Source of the DNA: Streptomyces cinerochromogenes
GTDB taxonomy: Bacteria; Actinomycetota; Actinomycetes; Streptomycetales; Streptomycetaceae
Reading direction: 5' to 3'
NCBI RefSeq assembly: GCF_014648635.1
Contig: NZ_BMRM01000015.1
Coordinates: forward strand, 124,001 to 188,000
Length of the DNA stretch: 64,000 nucleotides
In this document: positions 23,850 to 32,060 of the stretch, piece by piece
Position numbering within the stretch: position 1 is the stretch's first letter
Layout: every line of letters starts with the position of its first letter
Notes under the pieces: model-generated
Told to the model about the DNA's origin: nothing
What the model saw: the letters and a program-made list of their open reading frames with translations, nothing else
The model's database searches: none
Translations under genes and position numbers: made by a program

Positions 23850-26800
23850 ATGCGGCGGTGCGAGCTGCGCTTCGGACTGCTGGGACCGCCGGTCCTCTAC
23901 GACCGACCACCGTACGAGATCTCGTACGACACCCCCACCAGGACCTCCGGCGACACCGCGGGCATCTCCACCGGGACCGCCGACGGCACCGGAGGCGTCT
24001 CCGCCGCGCCCCCCGGCCACGCCGGTGGCGCCTCTTCCGAGGGTTCCCGGGGGGCCGCCGACGACAGCCCCGATCACGGCGTCCGGGCCATCGGCAGCCC
24101 CAAGGTCCGCGCCCTGCTCGCCACCCTTTTGCTGGAGCCCGGCCGAGTCGTGTCGGTCGAGGCACTGAAGGACGCGCTGTGGGGCGGGGCGCCGCCCGTC
24201 TCCGCGCAGGCATCCCTGCACAACCACGTCACCCGGCTGCGCCGGCTCCTGGACGACCCCGAGCGGCTCAGGGCCGTATCGCCGGGCTACGTCCTGCGGG
24301 TCGACCACGGGGAGCTGGACGTGCACGTCTTCGACACCCGGGTCGCCGAAGCGCGGTCCGCGCACGCCCGGCGCGACTGGACGGGCGTCCTGCGGGCGTG
24401 CGCCGGCGCGCTCGCGCTCTGGCGCGGCACCCCGCTCAGCGGGCTCCCCGCCGACATCGGCGGTTACGCACTCGTGCAGCGCCTGGAGGAGGCCCGGCTG
24501 CTCCTGCTGGAGTGGCGGTACGACGCCGAACTCGCCCTCGGTGGCGCCCGCCTGGCCGCGCTCGTTCCCGAACTGGCGGCCCTGGTCGCGGAGCATCCGC
24601 TGCGCGAGGCGTACCACCGTCAGCTGATGCTCGCCCTCCACCGCACCGGCCGCCAGGCCGAGGCCCTCGCCGTCCACCGCGATCTGCGCGCCCGCCTGGT
24701 GGAGGAACTCGGCATCGAACCCGGCCCGGCGGTCCGCGAGGCCCATGTCGAGGTGCTGCGGGACAGCGACGCGGGGCGGTGGGACGAGGAGTACGGCGCT
24801 CCGTACCCGACCGACCGGGACAGCCAGGCGCGGCAGCGGCAGGGTGAACACCCGGGCTGGGGCCGAGAGCCGCGGCAGGGCGGGCAGCCGCAGCAACACG
24901 GGTGGTCGCGGCAGGGCGAGCGGCCGCAGCAACACGGGTGGTCGCGGCAGGGCGGGCAGCCGCAGCAGGGCGCCGATCTGCCCGCCGCCCCAGCCGCCAC
25001 CACCGGTGACTTCGCGTCCTCCCCGGAGACTCCCGCACCCTCGGCGTCGACCGCGTCCCCCGCTTCCCCCGAGGCCGCCACGGACCCCGAGGCCCCCAGG
25101 GACCCCCAGGCCCCCACATCCCCCGAGACCTCCGCCTCCCCGGCACCCGCCCCCGTTTCCGCCTCCGTCTCCGCCCCCGTCTCCGCCCCAGACCCCGACC
25201 AGCCGACCGCACGGCAGACCCCCCGCCCTGCCCAGCTTCCCGCTCCGCCGGCCCACTTCACCGGGCGGGCCGACGTACGCGCGGAGCTGTGGCGGGCGCT
25301 GACCGAGCCGGCCGCTCCGGCTCCCGCCGTCGTGGTGATCAGCGGTATGGCCGGTGTCGGCAAGAGCGCGCTGGCCCTGCATGTGGCGCATGAGATGAGG
25401 GAACGTTTCACCGACGGTCAGCTCTACGTCAACCTGCACGGCGCCACCCCCGGCATGACCCCGCTCACCGCCGCGCAGGCGCTCTCCGCGCTGCTGCGCG
25501 ACCTGGGCGCGGGGCCCCGCAACATCCCGGAACACCCGGATGCCGCCGCCGCGTTGCTCCGCTCGCTGCTCGCGCCCGCCCGCATCCTGCTGGTGCTGGA
25601 CGACGCGGCGAACGCGGCCCAGGTGCGGCCCCTGCTGCCGGCCGGCCCCGGCTGCGCGGTGATCGTCACCAGCCGCTCGCCCCTCACCGCGCTCGACGGC
25701 GCACGGCGCTTCCCGCTCTCCCCGCTGACCGGCGAGGACAGTGCGGCCCTGCTGCGCGCGGTGAGCGGGCGCCCGGGGCTGGACGCCGGTCACCCGCTGG
25801 TCGAGCTGACCGGCCGGCTCCCGCTGGCGCTGCGCGTGGTCGCCGCCCGGCTGGCCGCCCGCCGTGCCCTCACCCCGGACGTCCTCGCCGGTCAACTCGC
25901 CGAGACCGGTGGCCGGTTGCGCCACCTGGAGTACGACGACCTGAGTGTCCGCCGCTCCCTGGCCGTCGCCCACGACGCGCTCGCCGCCGCCGAGCGCGAG
26001 GCCGACCGGGACGCGGCCCTCGCGCTGCGCCACATCGGCGCGCTCGACCTGCCGACCTACGGCGCCCCGCTGATCGCCCGGCTCACCGGCACCGACGAGC
26101 GCCGCGCCGAGGCCGCCCTGGACCGCCTGGTCGACGTCGCCCTCCTGGAGGAGACGGCGTACGGCCGCTACGCACCCCACGACCTGGTCCGCGACTTCGC
26201 CCGCGAACTGGCGGACGCCCAGAGCGCCGAGGACGCCCAGAGCGCCGAGGACGCCCCGGGTGCCGAGGACGTCCCGGACACCGAAGGCGCCGGGGACTCC
26301 GGTGGTCCACGCCCGGCCGTGGACTCGGCCGGTACGCCGGGGACGTCGGGCGCGCCCGACGTGACCGCCCTGCGCTGGTACGCCGCCGTGGCCGAGCGGG
26401 TGCTGACCGCGGTCGTGGAGCCCGGGCTCGACCAGGACGACCGGCGGCGGCCGACCGCGGCGCAGCCGGAGGGGCACGCGGCGGACGTGGCCGCGCTGGC
26501 GTCCTTCGAGTCGGCCGAGGAGGCCTTCGCCTGGGGCGAGACGGAGCTGGAGAACGTCGTCGCGCTGGTGGAACGGAACGCGGACACCGCTGACCCGCGC
26601 ACGGCCGCCCCTCTCTCGGCGCTCGTACGGCTGCTGTTCCCCTATGTGCAGCGCAGCGGCAGGGTCGCGGAGATGGAGGTGCTGGGGCGGGCCGCGCTCG
26701 GTGCGGCGCGGCGGCTCGGGGACCCGGCGGCCGAGGCGTACGCCCTCGGTGACCTGGCGGGCCTGCACTTCCTGAACGGCCGGCAGAACGACGCCCTCGC

Positions 26801-27482
26801 CCTCACCGACCAGGCCCTCCGGATCTGGGAGCGGCTGGGCAGGGTCTCCCGGATCCGGCGCTGCCTGAACAACCGCGGGCTGCTGCTGGAGGGGCTCGGC
26901 CGGTTCGAGGAGTCCGGGGAGGCGCTGCGGCAGAGCCTCGCCTACTCGCGGCTGCTGAACGACCCCTACGGCGAGGCCGTCACCCGCAGCCACCTCGGCA
27001 ACCTCTACGAGCACACCGACCCGCGCGCCGCCATCGAGCAGCACCGGCGCTCGCTGGCGATCGGGGACGCGATCGGCGCGGTCATCGTGCAGCACTCGGC
27101 GCACTGCAACATCGGCTACGCCCATCTCACCCTCGGCGAACCGGACGCGGCCGCCCGGCACTTCGAGGAGAGCCTGCGCATCCTGGGCGGCCACGGCGAC
27201 TGGCACGGCGAGTCCCAGACCCGCCTCGGCCTGGTCCGCGCGCTGCGGCAGCTGGGGGAGACCGGCCGGGCGGCCGACGAGTGCGCCGAGCTGCTGAGCC
27301 GGGCCGACGCCCGCGCCGACCGCTACATGGGCGGGCTGGCCCTGCACCAGCACGGTCTGCTGCTGCGCGAGCAGGGGCGGCGGACGGAGGCGTACGACGC
27401 CTGGCGCGCGGCCCGTGAGGCGCTGGGCGGCACGGACGAGCAGGCGGTCCTGGCCGAGCTGCGGGAGCTTCTGGAGGGCTGA
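23850..27482 (+). CDS. AfsR/SARP-type regulator with BTAD, NB-ARC and TPR domains
   Basis: A 1210-residue regulator. The N-terminal winged helix (LRFGLLGPPVL ... IGSPKVRALLATLLLEPGR) is split by about 55 low-complexity residues. The BTAD domain follows (LRAVSPGYVLRVDHGELDV ... ELGIEPGPAVREAHVEVL, to about residue 305). A disordered linker carries two 12-residue QHGWSRQG repeats and a Pro/Ala/Ser stretch. The NB-ARC ATPase has P-loop GMAGVGKSA (Lys505) and Walker B ILLVLDDA. The C-terminal third has TPR-like helices (LNNRGLLLEGLGRFEESGEALRQSL). AfsR-like proteins activate secondary metabolism or development; no biosynthetic cluster lies beside it, so the targets are distant or unknown. ATG 23850 follows GGAG with 7 nt spacing. 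Confidence 0.92.
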   Translation: MRRCELRFGLLGPPVLYDRPPYEISYDTPTRTSGDTAGISTGTADGTGGVSAAPPGHAGGASSEGSRGAADDSPDHGVRAIGSPKVRALLATLLLEPGRVVSVEALKDALWGGAPPVSAQASLHNHVTRLRRLLDDPERLRAVSPGYVLRVDHGELDVHVFDTRVAEARSAHARRDWTGVLRACAGALALWRGTPLSGLPADIGGYALVQRLEEARLLLLEWRYDAELALGGARLAALVPELAALVAEHPLREAYHRQLMLALHRTGRQAEALAVHRDLRARLVEELGIEPGPAVREAHVEVLRDSDAGRWDEEYGAPYPTDRDSQARQRQGEHPGWGREPRQGGQPQQHGWSRQGERPQQHGWSRQGGQPQQGADLPAAPAATTGDFASSPETPAPSASTASPASPEAATDPEAPRDPQAPTSPETSASPAPAPVSASVSAPVSAPDPDQPTARQTPRPAQLPAPPAHFTGRADVRAELWRALTEPAAPAPAVVVISGMAGVGKSALALHVAHEMRERFTDGQLYVNLHGATPGMTPLTAAQALSALLRDLGAGPRNIPEHPDAAAALLRSLLAPARILLVLDDAANAAQVRPLLPAGPGCAVIVTSRSPLTALDGARRFPLSPLTGEDSAALLRAVSGRPGLDAGHPLVELTGRLPLALRVVAARLAARRALTPDVLAGQLAETGGRLRHLEYDDLSVRRSLAVAHDALAAAEREADRDAALALRHIGALDLPTYGAPLIARLTGTDERRAEAALDRLVDVALLEETAYGRYAPHDLVRDFARELADAQSAEDAQSAEDAPGAEDVPDTEGAGDSGGPRPAVDSAGTPGTSGAPDVTALRWYAAVAERVLTAVVEPGLDQDDRRRPTAAQPEGHAADVAALASFESAEEAFAWGETELENVVALVERNADTADPRTAAPLSALVRLLFPYVQRSGRVAEMEVLGRAALGAARRLGDPAAEAYALGDLAGLHFLNGRQNDALALTDQALRIWERLGRVSRIRRCLNNRGLLLEGLGRFEESGEALRQSLAYSRLLNDPYGEAVTRSHLGNLYEHTDPRAAIEQHRRSLAIGDAIGAVIVQHSAHCNIGYAHLTLGEPDAAARHFEESLRILGGHGDWHGESQTRLGLVRALRQLGETGRAADECAELLSRADARADRYMGGLALHQHGLLLREQGRRTEAYDAWRAAREALGGTDEQAVLAELRELLEG
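24894..24965. repeat. 36-bp in-frame tandem repeat inside the AfsR-like gene
   Basis: Two nearly identical 36-bp units (24894-24929 and 24930-24965) encode 12-residue QHGWSRQG-type repeats in the linker between the BTAD and NB-ARC domains. Confidence 0.85.
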
Positions 27483-27501
27483 CCACGCCGTGCGGAGCAG
27501 C

Positions 27502-29199
27502 TCACTTGGCGTCGGCATAGCACTCCACCACCGCCGTCGTGAACGGGAACCGCACGGGTGTGTCGCCGAAGGTGAGCCGGCCGGCGAGGGCGGCGGCGTC
27601 ACGGATGGCCCGGACGACGGTGTCGGCCTCCTCGGCGGGACAGTGCACGATCACCTCGTCGTGCTGGAAGAAGACCAGCTCGGCCGCCATGTCCCACAGC
27701 GACCGGCGCAGCGCGGCGAGCAACAGCAGGGCCCAGTCGGCGGCGCTGCCCTGCACGACGAAGTTGCGTGCGAAGCGGCCCCGCGCGCGGGCGTTCGTGG
27801 AGGCGTACCCCGGGACCCAGGCGGTCTGGCCCTCCGGCTCCTCCTCGCCGGCCGGACCGACCGGGATGCCCGCTTCCTCCGCCGCGTCCCCGCCCGTCCC
27901 GGCGGCGGGCGGACAGGTGCGGCCCAGCCAGGTGCGCACCAGCCGGCCCTCCTCGCCCGCGCGGGCCGCCTCGTCGACGTAGGCGACGGCCCGGGGGAAG
28001 CGGCGGCGGAGCGCGGCGAGGTTCTTCAGGCCGTCGCCGGAGGTCTGGCCGTAGACTGCGCCGAGCACGGCGAGCTTGGCCTGGTTGCGGTCGCCGGAGA
28101 AGGCGCGGTCGGAGACGGACTGGTAGAGGTCGCTGTCGCGGCCGGCCACCTCCATCAGGCCGGGGTCGCGGGAGATCGCGGCGAGCACCCGCGGCTCCAT
28201 CTGGTCGGCGTCGGCCACCACCAGCCGCCAGCCGGGGTCGGCCACCACGGCCCGGCGGATCACCTTGGGGATCTGCAGGGCGCCCCCGCCGTTGGTCACC
28301 CAGCGCCCGGTGACCGTGCCGCCGGCGAGGAACTCGGGGCGGAACCGGCCGTCGCGCACCCAGTCCTGCAGCCAGGACCAGCCGTGGGCCACCCAGATGC
28401 GGTACAGCTTCTTGTACTCCAGCAGCGGCTCGACGGCCGGGTGGTCGACGGACCGGATCTCCCAGCGGCGGGTGGACTTCACCTTGATCCCGGCCTGAGC
28501 GAAGGCCTTGATCACATCGGCGGGCAGATCGGGCCGCACCCGGCGGCCGAAGGCCGCGGACACCTCGTCGGCCAGCTCGGCGAGGCGGCGCGGCTCGCCC
28601 CCGCCGGCATACCGCTCGCCGAGCAGACCGAGCAGCAGCTCGCGGTGGACCTCGGCGCTCCACGGCAGACCCGCGTGGTTCATCTCGGCGGCCACCAGCA
28701 TCCCCGCCGACTCGGCGGCGGTGAGCAGCCGCATCCGGTCGGGGTGGGCGGCCTTCTCGTGCCGCTTCATCTGCCCGGCGTAGACCGCGAGCAGGTCCGG
28801 CAGGGGCAGCCGGGTGCCCGCGGGCTCGAACAGCGGGGACTGGGCTCCCGGTTCGGCCGCGCGCTGGGGCGGGTCGGGCGGTACGGGGCCGCCGCGGAGG
28901 CGGGCCAGGGCGGCGGCGGCCGAGCGTGGCTCGCCGTGCCGTCCCTCGTGGCCCAGCAGGAGTGTTTCGGCGTCCTCGATGTCGTAGCACCGCTCCACTC
29001 GCACCCCCGTGGCGAGCAGTCGCGGATAGACCTCGGGAGTCGACCGCCACACCCAGCGCGTCACCTCCGGGCGGCTCCGCACCGCCTCGGCGGGATCGCT
29101 CTCCCGCCGCACCGGCCCGGCGGGCAGCCCGTCCGGGCCGAGGGGGGCGATGTCCACGCCTCCGTCCTCGGCCGGCGCGAGTGCCCACCGGTCGGTCAT
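27502..29199 (-). CDS. DNA polymerase I-like protein (bifunctional 3'-5' exonuclease/polymerase class)
   Basis: A 565-residue family A polymerase lacking the 5' nuclease domain. Motif A is VVADADQMEPRVLAAISRDP (usual form DYSQIELR, so Tyr/Ser/Ile/Leu are all changed around the essential Asp and Glu). Motif B is RNQAKLAVLGAVYGQTSGDG. Motif C is FFQHDEVIVHCP with HDE intact. The exonuclease region (about residues 1-170) shows no clear DEDD residues. Streptomyces usually has this second enzyme besides full PolA; its role is probably repair. ATG 29199 was chosen; TTG 29229 (10 residues more) is an alternative. It is convergent with the AfsR-like gene, 19 bp apart. Confidence 0.88.
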   Translation of the reverse strand: MTDRWALAPAEDGGVDIAPLGPDGLPAGPVRRESDPAEAVRSRPEVTRWVWRSTPEVYPRLLATGVRVERCYDIEDAETLLLGHEGRHGEPRSAAAALARLRGGPVPPDPPQRAAEPGAQSPLFEPAGTRLPLPDLLAVYAGQMKRHEKAAHPDRMRLLTAAESAGMLVAAEMNHAGLPWSAEVHRELLLGLLGERYAGGGEPRRLAELADEVSAAFGRRVRPDLPADVIKAFAQAGIKVKSTRRWEIRSVDHPAVEPLLEYKKLYRIWVAHGWSWLQDWVRDGRFRPEFLAGGTVTGRWVTNGGGALQIPKVIRRAVVADPGWRLVVADADQMEPRVLAAISRDPGLMEVAGRDSDLYQSVSDRAFSGDRNQAKLAVLGAVYGQTSGDGLKNLAALRRRFPRAVAYVDEAARAGEEGRLVRTWLGRTCPPAAGTGGDAAEEAGIPVGPAGEEEPEGQTAWVPGYASTNARARGRFARNFVVQGSAADWALLLLAALRRSLWDMAAELVFFQHDEVIVHCPAEEADTVVRAIRDAAALAGRLTFGDTPVRFPFTTAVVECYADAK

Positions 29200-29257
29200 G
29201 GGAGCGAGTGTGGCAGGGGGGTCTGACAATCCCCGTGACCTGCGGTTTCAGCCCTCG

Positions 29258-30052
29258 TCAGGCATGACCGGGGGCCGGGGGCTCCGGGGTTCCGGCCGCC
29301 GGCCCCGCCGCCGGGGACGCCTCGCCCTCCTCCTTCTGTTCCAGCAGCAGCGACAGCACCTCGCCGACGTACTCCTCGGTGCCCGTCTTGGTGATGCCGA
29401 GGCCGCTGAGGACCCCCTGGCCGTTCTCGTGCTCCAGCAGGGCGAGCAGGAGGTGCTCGGTGCCGATGTAGTTGTGGCCCAGCCGGAGGGCCTCCCGGAA
29501 GGTGAGTTCCAGGACCTTCTTGGCCCCGGGGCCGTAGGGGACGAGGTCGGGGACGTCGTCCGCGGCGGGCGGGAGCGCGGCGGTGGCGGCCTGGCGTACG
29601 GCGTCCAGCGGAACGCCCTGCGCGGTGATCGCCTTCGCGGCCAGGCCCTCCGGCTCGGCCAGCAGCCCGAGGAGCAGGTGCTCGGGGCGGCCCTCGGCGT
29701 TGCGGGCGGTCACCGCCTCGTTGTGCGCGGCCATGACCACGTTCCGCGCGCGCGGGGTGTAGCGGCTGAAGCCCTGGCTGAGGTCGAGGTCGGCGGACTC
29801 CTTGGGCACGAACCGCTTCTGCGCCGCCTGCCGGGTCACGCCCATGCTCCGCCCGATGTCGGTCCAGGAGGCGCCCGAGCGGCGGGCCTGGTCGACGAAG
29901 TGCCCGATCAGGTGGTCGGCCACGTCACCGAGGTGATCGGCCGCGATGACCGCGTCCTGGAGCTGGTCGAGGGGTTCGCTGTGGACCTTCTTGATCGCCT
30001 CGATGAGGTCGTCGAGGCGCACGGATGCCGTGATGTTCGGGTTGGTCGCCAT
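29258..30052 (-). CDS. Clp N-terminal domain protein with helix-turn-helix
   Basis: A 264-residue cytoplasmic protein. Residues about 1-75 include a predicted HTH (SWTDIGRSMGVTRQAAQKRF) after a helical segment. Residues about 90-245 carry two Clp-N repeats, recognisable from the ClpC-like GRPEHLLLGLLAEPEG and NYIGTEHLLLALLEHENG. No AAA+ module is present, so it is not an unfoldase. It may sense or adapt Clp substrates while binding DNA. The ATG lacks a ribosome-binding site and lies 7 nt after a -10 box, so the mRNA is probably leaderless. Two palindromes overlap this promoter, which suggests autoregulation. The 28-residue upstream extension of the frame was excluded because it runs through the promoter. 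Confidence 0.87.
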   Translation of the reverse strand: MATNPNITASVRLDDLIEAIKKVHSEPLDQLQDAVIAADHLGDVADHLIGHFVDQARRSGASWTDIGRSMGVTRQAAQKRFVPKESADLDLSQGFSRYTPRARNVVMAAHNEAVTARNAEGRPEHLLLGLLAEPEGLAAKAITAQGVPLDAVRQAATAALPPAADDVPDLVPYGPGAKKVLELTFREALRLGHNYIGTEHLLLALLEHENGQGVLSGLGITKTGTEEYVGEVLSLLLEQKEEGEASPAAGPAAGTPEPPAPGHA

Positions 30053-30055
30053 ATT

Positions 30056-30100
30056 GTCAACCGTAGGTTGCGCGCGGGTGGGCGTCAACCGATGGTTGAC
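30056..30100 (-). promoter_or_regulatory. Promoter with paired GTCAACC-N3-GGTTGAC operators for the Clp-N/HTH gene
   Basis: One perfect palindrome GTCAACC-GAT-GGTTGAC (30084-30100) and one partly degenerate copy GTCAACC-GTA-GGTTG (30056-30070) have centres 28 bp apart. Read on the minus strand, the -35 TTGACG (30088-30083) lies in the first and the -10 TACGGT (30065-30060) in the second, spacer 17. The predicted start point falls at the ATG. Confidence 0.75.
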
Positions 30101-30128
30101 AGTTCTCTTCCCTCTGCCGCGGGGGTGT

Positions 30129-30149
30129 TTGTCCACAGGCTGTGGACGG
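30129..30149. promoter_or_regulatory. Inverted pair of DnaA-box-like sequences
   Basis: TTGTCCACA (30129-30137) is the preferred Streptomyces DnaA box. CCGTCCACA occurs on the other strand (30149-30141), giving a GTCCACAG-G-CTGTGGAC palindrome. It lies between the divergent Clp-N/HTH and DUF2786 genes. Confidence 0.5.
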
Positions 30150-30189
30150 TCACCTCCCGCTGTCAGTCGTCCGTGGCACGATCGACGGC

Positions 30190-31299
30190 GTGACCAGTAC
30201 CGCCAGCACCGTCGAACAGGCCTTCCGGGCCGCCCTCTACGACGACACCGACACCGGCCTCGACACGGGCGCCTCCCTGCTCGCCGCCGACCCGGCCGCC
30301 GACGCCGAACTGGCGCGGCGCGGCGAGGACTTCGTGGCGACGGCCTGGCGGCGCGGCTGGCAGCCCGCCGACGTCGTACGGCTGGTGCGGCGGGAGCTGG
30401 ACGAGGCGCACGTCGGACTGGCCGCCGCGCTGATCCGCGCCCAGTCCGGCCGGGACCGCCCGCGCGGACACCGCTGGACCGGCCAGCTGGCGGCGCTGCC
30501 CGCCGGCCCGGACCGCATGGCCGACCGCTTCTCGCACGCCACGGCCGTCCTGGAGCTGTACCGCCTGCTGCTGCGGCTGCCCGCCCTGGAGCCCCTGGAG
30601 GAGGAGCCCCGCCGCGCCCCCGGCCCGGCCGCCTCCCGCATGCTCACCCGCATCCGCGCGCTGCTCGCCAAAGCCGAGGCGACCGGCTATCCGGAGGAGG
30701 CGGAGGCGCTCACCGCCAAGGCGCAGGAGCTGATGGCCCGGCACAGCGTCGACGAGGCGCTGCTCGCCGCCGAGGCGCCCGCGCCGGACGCCCCCGGCGC
30801 CTGCCGCATCGGCGTCGAGCCACCGTACGAACAGGCCAAGGCGGTCCTGCTGGACTCGGTGGCCACGGCGAACCACTGCCGCGCGGTGTGGAACGAACCG
30901 TTCGGCTTCTCCACGGTCGTCGGCTTCGAGGCGGACCTGGAGGCGGTCGAACTGCTCTACACCTCGCTGCTGGTGCAGGCCACGCACGCGATGGCCAAGG
31001 CGGAGGCGGCCCAGCGAGCCGGCGGCCGTAAGCGGACCAAGACCTTCCGGCAGTCGTTCCTCGCGGCCTACGCGCACCGCGTGGGCGACCGGCTCGCGGC
31101 CGCCGCCGAGACCCAGGTGACCCAGGACCTGCTGCCGGTGCTGGCCACGCGCGAGACAGCCGTCACCGGCCGCCTGGAGCGCATGTTCCCGCAGACCACC
31201 ACGACCCGGCTCCGCGGGGTGAGCGACGCGGCAGGCTGGACCGAGGGCGCCCGCGCGGCGGACCGAGCCCAGGTCAGAGCCCGTCGACGGCTGGAGTGA
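30190..31299 (+). CDS. DUF2786 domain protein
   Basis: A 369-residue protein of unknown function. The DUF2786 signature is clear in MLTRIRALLAKAEATGYP, followed by EEAEALTAKAQELMARHSVDE (about residues 150-190). The N-terminal 140 residues are helical, and the C-terminal part is rich in Ala/Arg with a basic tail (ARAADRAQVRARRRLE). DUF2786 proteins are found in phages and actinobacteria; their biochemical role is not known to me. The GTG at 30190 lies 7 nt after CACGAT, possibly leaderless, with no ribosome-binding site; GTG 30142 is an alternative. It is divergent from the Clp-N/HTH gene. Confidence 0.8.
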   Translation: MTSTASTVEQAFRAALYDDTDTGLDTGASLLAADPAADAELARRGEDFVATAWRRGWQPADVVRLVRRELDEAHVGLAAALIRAQSGRDRPRGHRWTGQLAALPAGPDRMADRFSHATAVLELYRLLLRLPALEPLEEEPRRAPGPAASRMLTRIRALLAKAEATGYPEEAEALTAKAQELMARHSVDEALLAAEAPAPDAPGACRIGVEPPYEQAKAVLLDSVATANHCRAVWNEPFGFSTVVGFEADLEAVELLYTSLLVQATHAMAKAEAAQRAGGRKRTKTFRQSFLAAYAHRVGDRLAAAAETQVTQDLLPVLATRETAVTGRLERMFPQTTTTRLRGVSDAAGWTEGARAADRAQVRARRRLE

Positions 31300-31309
31300 A
31301 CGTGCGTGA

Positions 31310-31362
31310 CCGGGGCGGGGGTTCATACGGGGTTCACCCCCGCGGCGAGGCCCCGCCCCCGG
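31310..31362. terminator. Probable bidirectional terminator between convergent genes
   Basis: CCGGGGCGGGG (31310-31320) can pair with CCCCGCCCCCGG (31351-31362) with one bulge. An inner pair, CGGGGGTT/CACCCCCG, competes with it. It lies between the ends of the DUF2786 gene and the lipoprotein gene on the other strand. Confidence 0.4.
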
Positions 31363-31402
31363 AGCCCGACCCGCGGCGAGGCCCGCCGAGCCACCCCGCG
31401 GT

Positions 31403-31918
31403 TCAGTCGCCGACCTGCTGGAACGGGCCCACGGAGGCGTCCGGCCCGCTGCCGTCGGACTTGCCGGCCACCGGGCCGTACTTCCACGGGAAGCTGCGGG
31501 CGGTGTCCGTGCCCGGCAGGGTGATCTTCACGGTCTTCGCGGCCAGGGAGGTCTTGGCGCCGTCCGCGCCGCGCACGTAGCTGATGGAGAAGGACGCGGA
31601 GTCGCCCTTGGCCAGCTTCAGCTTCTGGGCCTTCGCGCCCTTGAGTACGGGCACCGCGGCCTGGCCGGCGCCGTCGACCAGGACGACCTTCGGGAAGTGG
31701 TCCAGGGTGCAGGGGGTGCTCTGGTTGGTGATGCTGACCGGGACCTCGCCGGTGTCCCCGGCGGCCGGGGCCACGCTCGCCGACCCGATCTGCACGGAGA
31801 CCCCGCCGGTCTCGCAGGCGGAACCGCTCGTGCCGTTCTTGTCACCGCCGCCGTCGTCGCAGGCGGTCAGCAGCAGGGCGGCGGCGAGGGCGGTGACGGT
31901 GAGCGGAATGGCGCGCAT
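31403..31918 (-). CDS. DUF4232-type secreted lipoprotein
   Basis: A 171-residue protein with signal peptide RAIPLTVTALAAALLLTAC (lipobox LTAC) and a beta-rich mature domain. It includes VSITNQSTPCTLDHFPKVVLVD, the disulphide-flanked pattern of DUF4232 proteins (second Cys in SACETGG). DUF4232 lipoproteins are common on Streptomyces surfaces and have no known function. ATG 31918 was chosen because the signal peptide starts there; the in-frame extension to 32005 adds no membrane segment. A second lipoprotein gene lies 142 bp upstream on the same strand, so the two may be co-transcribed. Confidence 0.82.
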   Translation of the reverse strand: MRAIPLTVTALAAALLLTACDDGGGDKNGTSGSACETGGVSVQIGSASVAPAAGDTGEVPVSITNQSTPCTLDHFPKVVLVDGAGQAAVPVLKGAKAQKLKLAKGDSASFSISYVRGADGAKTSLAAKTVKITLPGTDTARSFPWKYGPVAGKSDGSGPDASVGPFQQVGD

Positions 31919-32060
31919 GAGCGGGTTCCCATCGAGGTAGTGACGGTCTCCTCGCATCATGGCCCCTGCGCCCGGGGCGCGATCACGCACCCCGGCCCGA
32001 TTCACCGCTTCAGGGGCGCCTTCAGTGCTTGAGGGGCGCGTTCACCGTCCAAGGGGCGCG

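Noticed and set aside
23850..27482. Biosynthetic gene cluster around the AfsR-like regulator
   Set aside because: The neighbours are a glycosyltransferase, a DNA polymerase and a Clp-N protein; no assembly-line or tailoring genes are present.
30129..30149. Replication origin
   Set aside because: Only two DnaA boxes are present; Streptomyces oriC has many, and dnaA/dnaN are not near.
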